Under the pieces are notes generated by a model. It was not told where the DNA came from. It searched no databases and saw only the letters and a list, made by a program, of their open reading frames with translations. Positions 5,057 through 5,588 of a stretch of DNA of 5,588 bases are shown here, one piece after another. A program made the position numbers and the translations under genes. How positions within the stretch are numbered: the first letter of the stretch is position 1; every line of letters starts with the position of its first letter. The stretch is taken from assembly GCA_031413415.1 (NCBI GenBank), contig JANOET010000122.1:1-5588 (forward strand), written 5' to 3'. The DNA is from UBA668 sp031413415 (GTDB lineage Bacteria; Actinomycetota; Acidimicrobiia; Acidimicrobiales; Ilumatobacteraceae).

Positions 5057-5588
5057 TGGAACGCCGACTTGATGCGGGCGAAGAGGCCCGACTCGCTGTG
5101 CAGTTCCTCGCCTCGCGCCTCGGCGAACTTCTTCAACAGCTCGGTCTCGAAGTCCGACAGCTGGGTCGGCACCTGCACGTCGACGCGGACGCGGAGATCG
5201 CCGCGGCCGCGGCCCTGCAGCCGCGGGACACCACGTTGGCGCAGGACGAACTCGCGCCCCGGCTGGGTGCCGGGCGGTACGACGATCTCTTCCTCGCCCT
5301 CGAGGGTGGGCAGCAGGAACTTGGTGCCGAGCGACGCCTGGGCGATGGAGACCGGCAGGTCGGCGACGAGGTCGTCGCCTTCACGGCGGAACCGCTCGTG
5401 CGCGGCGACGCGCAGGTGCACGTAAAGGTCACCAGCGCTGCCGCCACGAGGGCCGACGGCGCCGCGACCGGTGAGCCGCAGGGTGGACCCGGTGTCAACG
5501 CCGGCGGGGACATCGACCTGATAGGTCTTTTCGGTGATCACCCGGCCGTCGCCACCGCACGTGGGGCACGGGGTGGCGATGATCTGGC
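5053..5588 (-). CDS. dnaJ: Chaperone DnaJ, C-terminal part (5' end beyond the right edge)
   Basis: The last 177 residues of a DnaJ are present; the J domain, the Gly/Phe region and the first zinc-finger repeats lie beyond the window. The visible part opens with the last zinc-binding repeat CPTCGGDG (CxxCxGxG). The substrate-binding C-terminal domains follow: VDVPAGVDTGSTLRLTGRG, GDLYVHLRVAAHERFRREGDDL, LGTKFLLPTLEG, VPPGTQPGREFVLRQRGVP, RGDLRVRVDVQVPTQL and a helical tail with ELLKKFAE, ending in LFARIKSAFQ. DnaJ delivers unfolded clients to DnaK and stimulates its ATPase in the cytoplasm. It overlaps rsmE by four bases. In many actinobacteria a copy in this position follows hrcA, which would lie outside this window; that cannot be tested here. 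Confidence 0.93.
   Translation of the reverse strand, partial: QIIATPCPTCGGDGRVITEKTYQVDVPAGVDTGSTLRLTGRGAVGPRGGSAGDLYVHLRVAAHERFRREGDDLVADLPVSIAQASLGTKFLLPTLEGEEEIVVPPGTQPGREFVLRQRGVPRLQGRGRGDLRVRVDVQVPTQLSDFETELLKKFAEARGEELHSESGLFARIKSAFQ

Noticed and set aside
4316..5425. A 369-codon plus-strand frame opposite rsmE and dnaJ
   Set aside because: It crosses two well-identified genes on the other strand and is compositionally a shadow, rich in His, Arg and Gly.

Overview
The window is very GC-rich, uses GTG starts and tightly overlapping genes, and encodes a BldD-family regulator. Together these point to a high-GC actinobacterium. An Acidimicrobiia-type lineage is a guess from protein character, not something the sequence proves. 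There are no mobile elements, tRNA or rRNA genes, or CRISPR arrays.

Layout. (1) Bases 1-487, minus strand: the N-terminal 162 codons of a secreted protein with a signal peptide and two beta-rich GxGY repeats; it runs off the left edge. (2) Bases 488-880: a divergent intergenic region of about 390 bases. It holds a plausible promoter for the leftward gene, an unusual cluster of four AGGT/ACCT half-sites at 8-base phasing, and several short perfect palindromes leading to a good ribosome binding site. (3) Bases 881-2659, plus strand: a 592-residue PAS - degenerate GGDEF - intact EAL protein, predicted to be a c-di-GMP phosphodiesterase. (4) Bases 2660-2678: a 19-base convergent gap, with a strong GC hairpin across the stop codon of the EAL gene. 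(5) Bases 2679-5588, minus strand: a run of genes read right to left, dnaJ (C-terminal part, cut by the window edge), rsmE (4-base overlap with dnaJ), then after a 104-base promoter-bearing gap a BldD-like c-di-GMP receptor and hemW.

The main observation is that the BldD-like gene and hemW form one continuous 524-codon frame only because of a 13-base tandem duplication at 3766-3795. Taking one copy out in thought restores a 171-residue BldD-like protein ending in TAG, with hemW starting at a GTG that shares one base with that stop. The fusion is therefore either a recent frameshifting mutation or a sequencing/assembly error, not an ancient domain architecture.

Functionally, the window pairs a c-di-GMP-degrading enzyme with a BldD homologue that keeps the full c-di-GMP-binding signature RxD-x8-RxxD. 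This suggests a local signal-breakdown and signal-sensing pair, placed convergently. The dnaJ, rsmE and hemW genes are housekeeping functions: protein folding, 16S rRNA methylation and heme handling.
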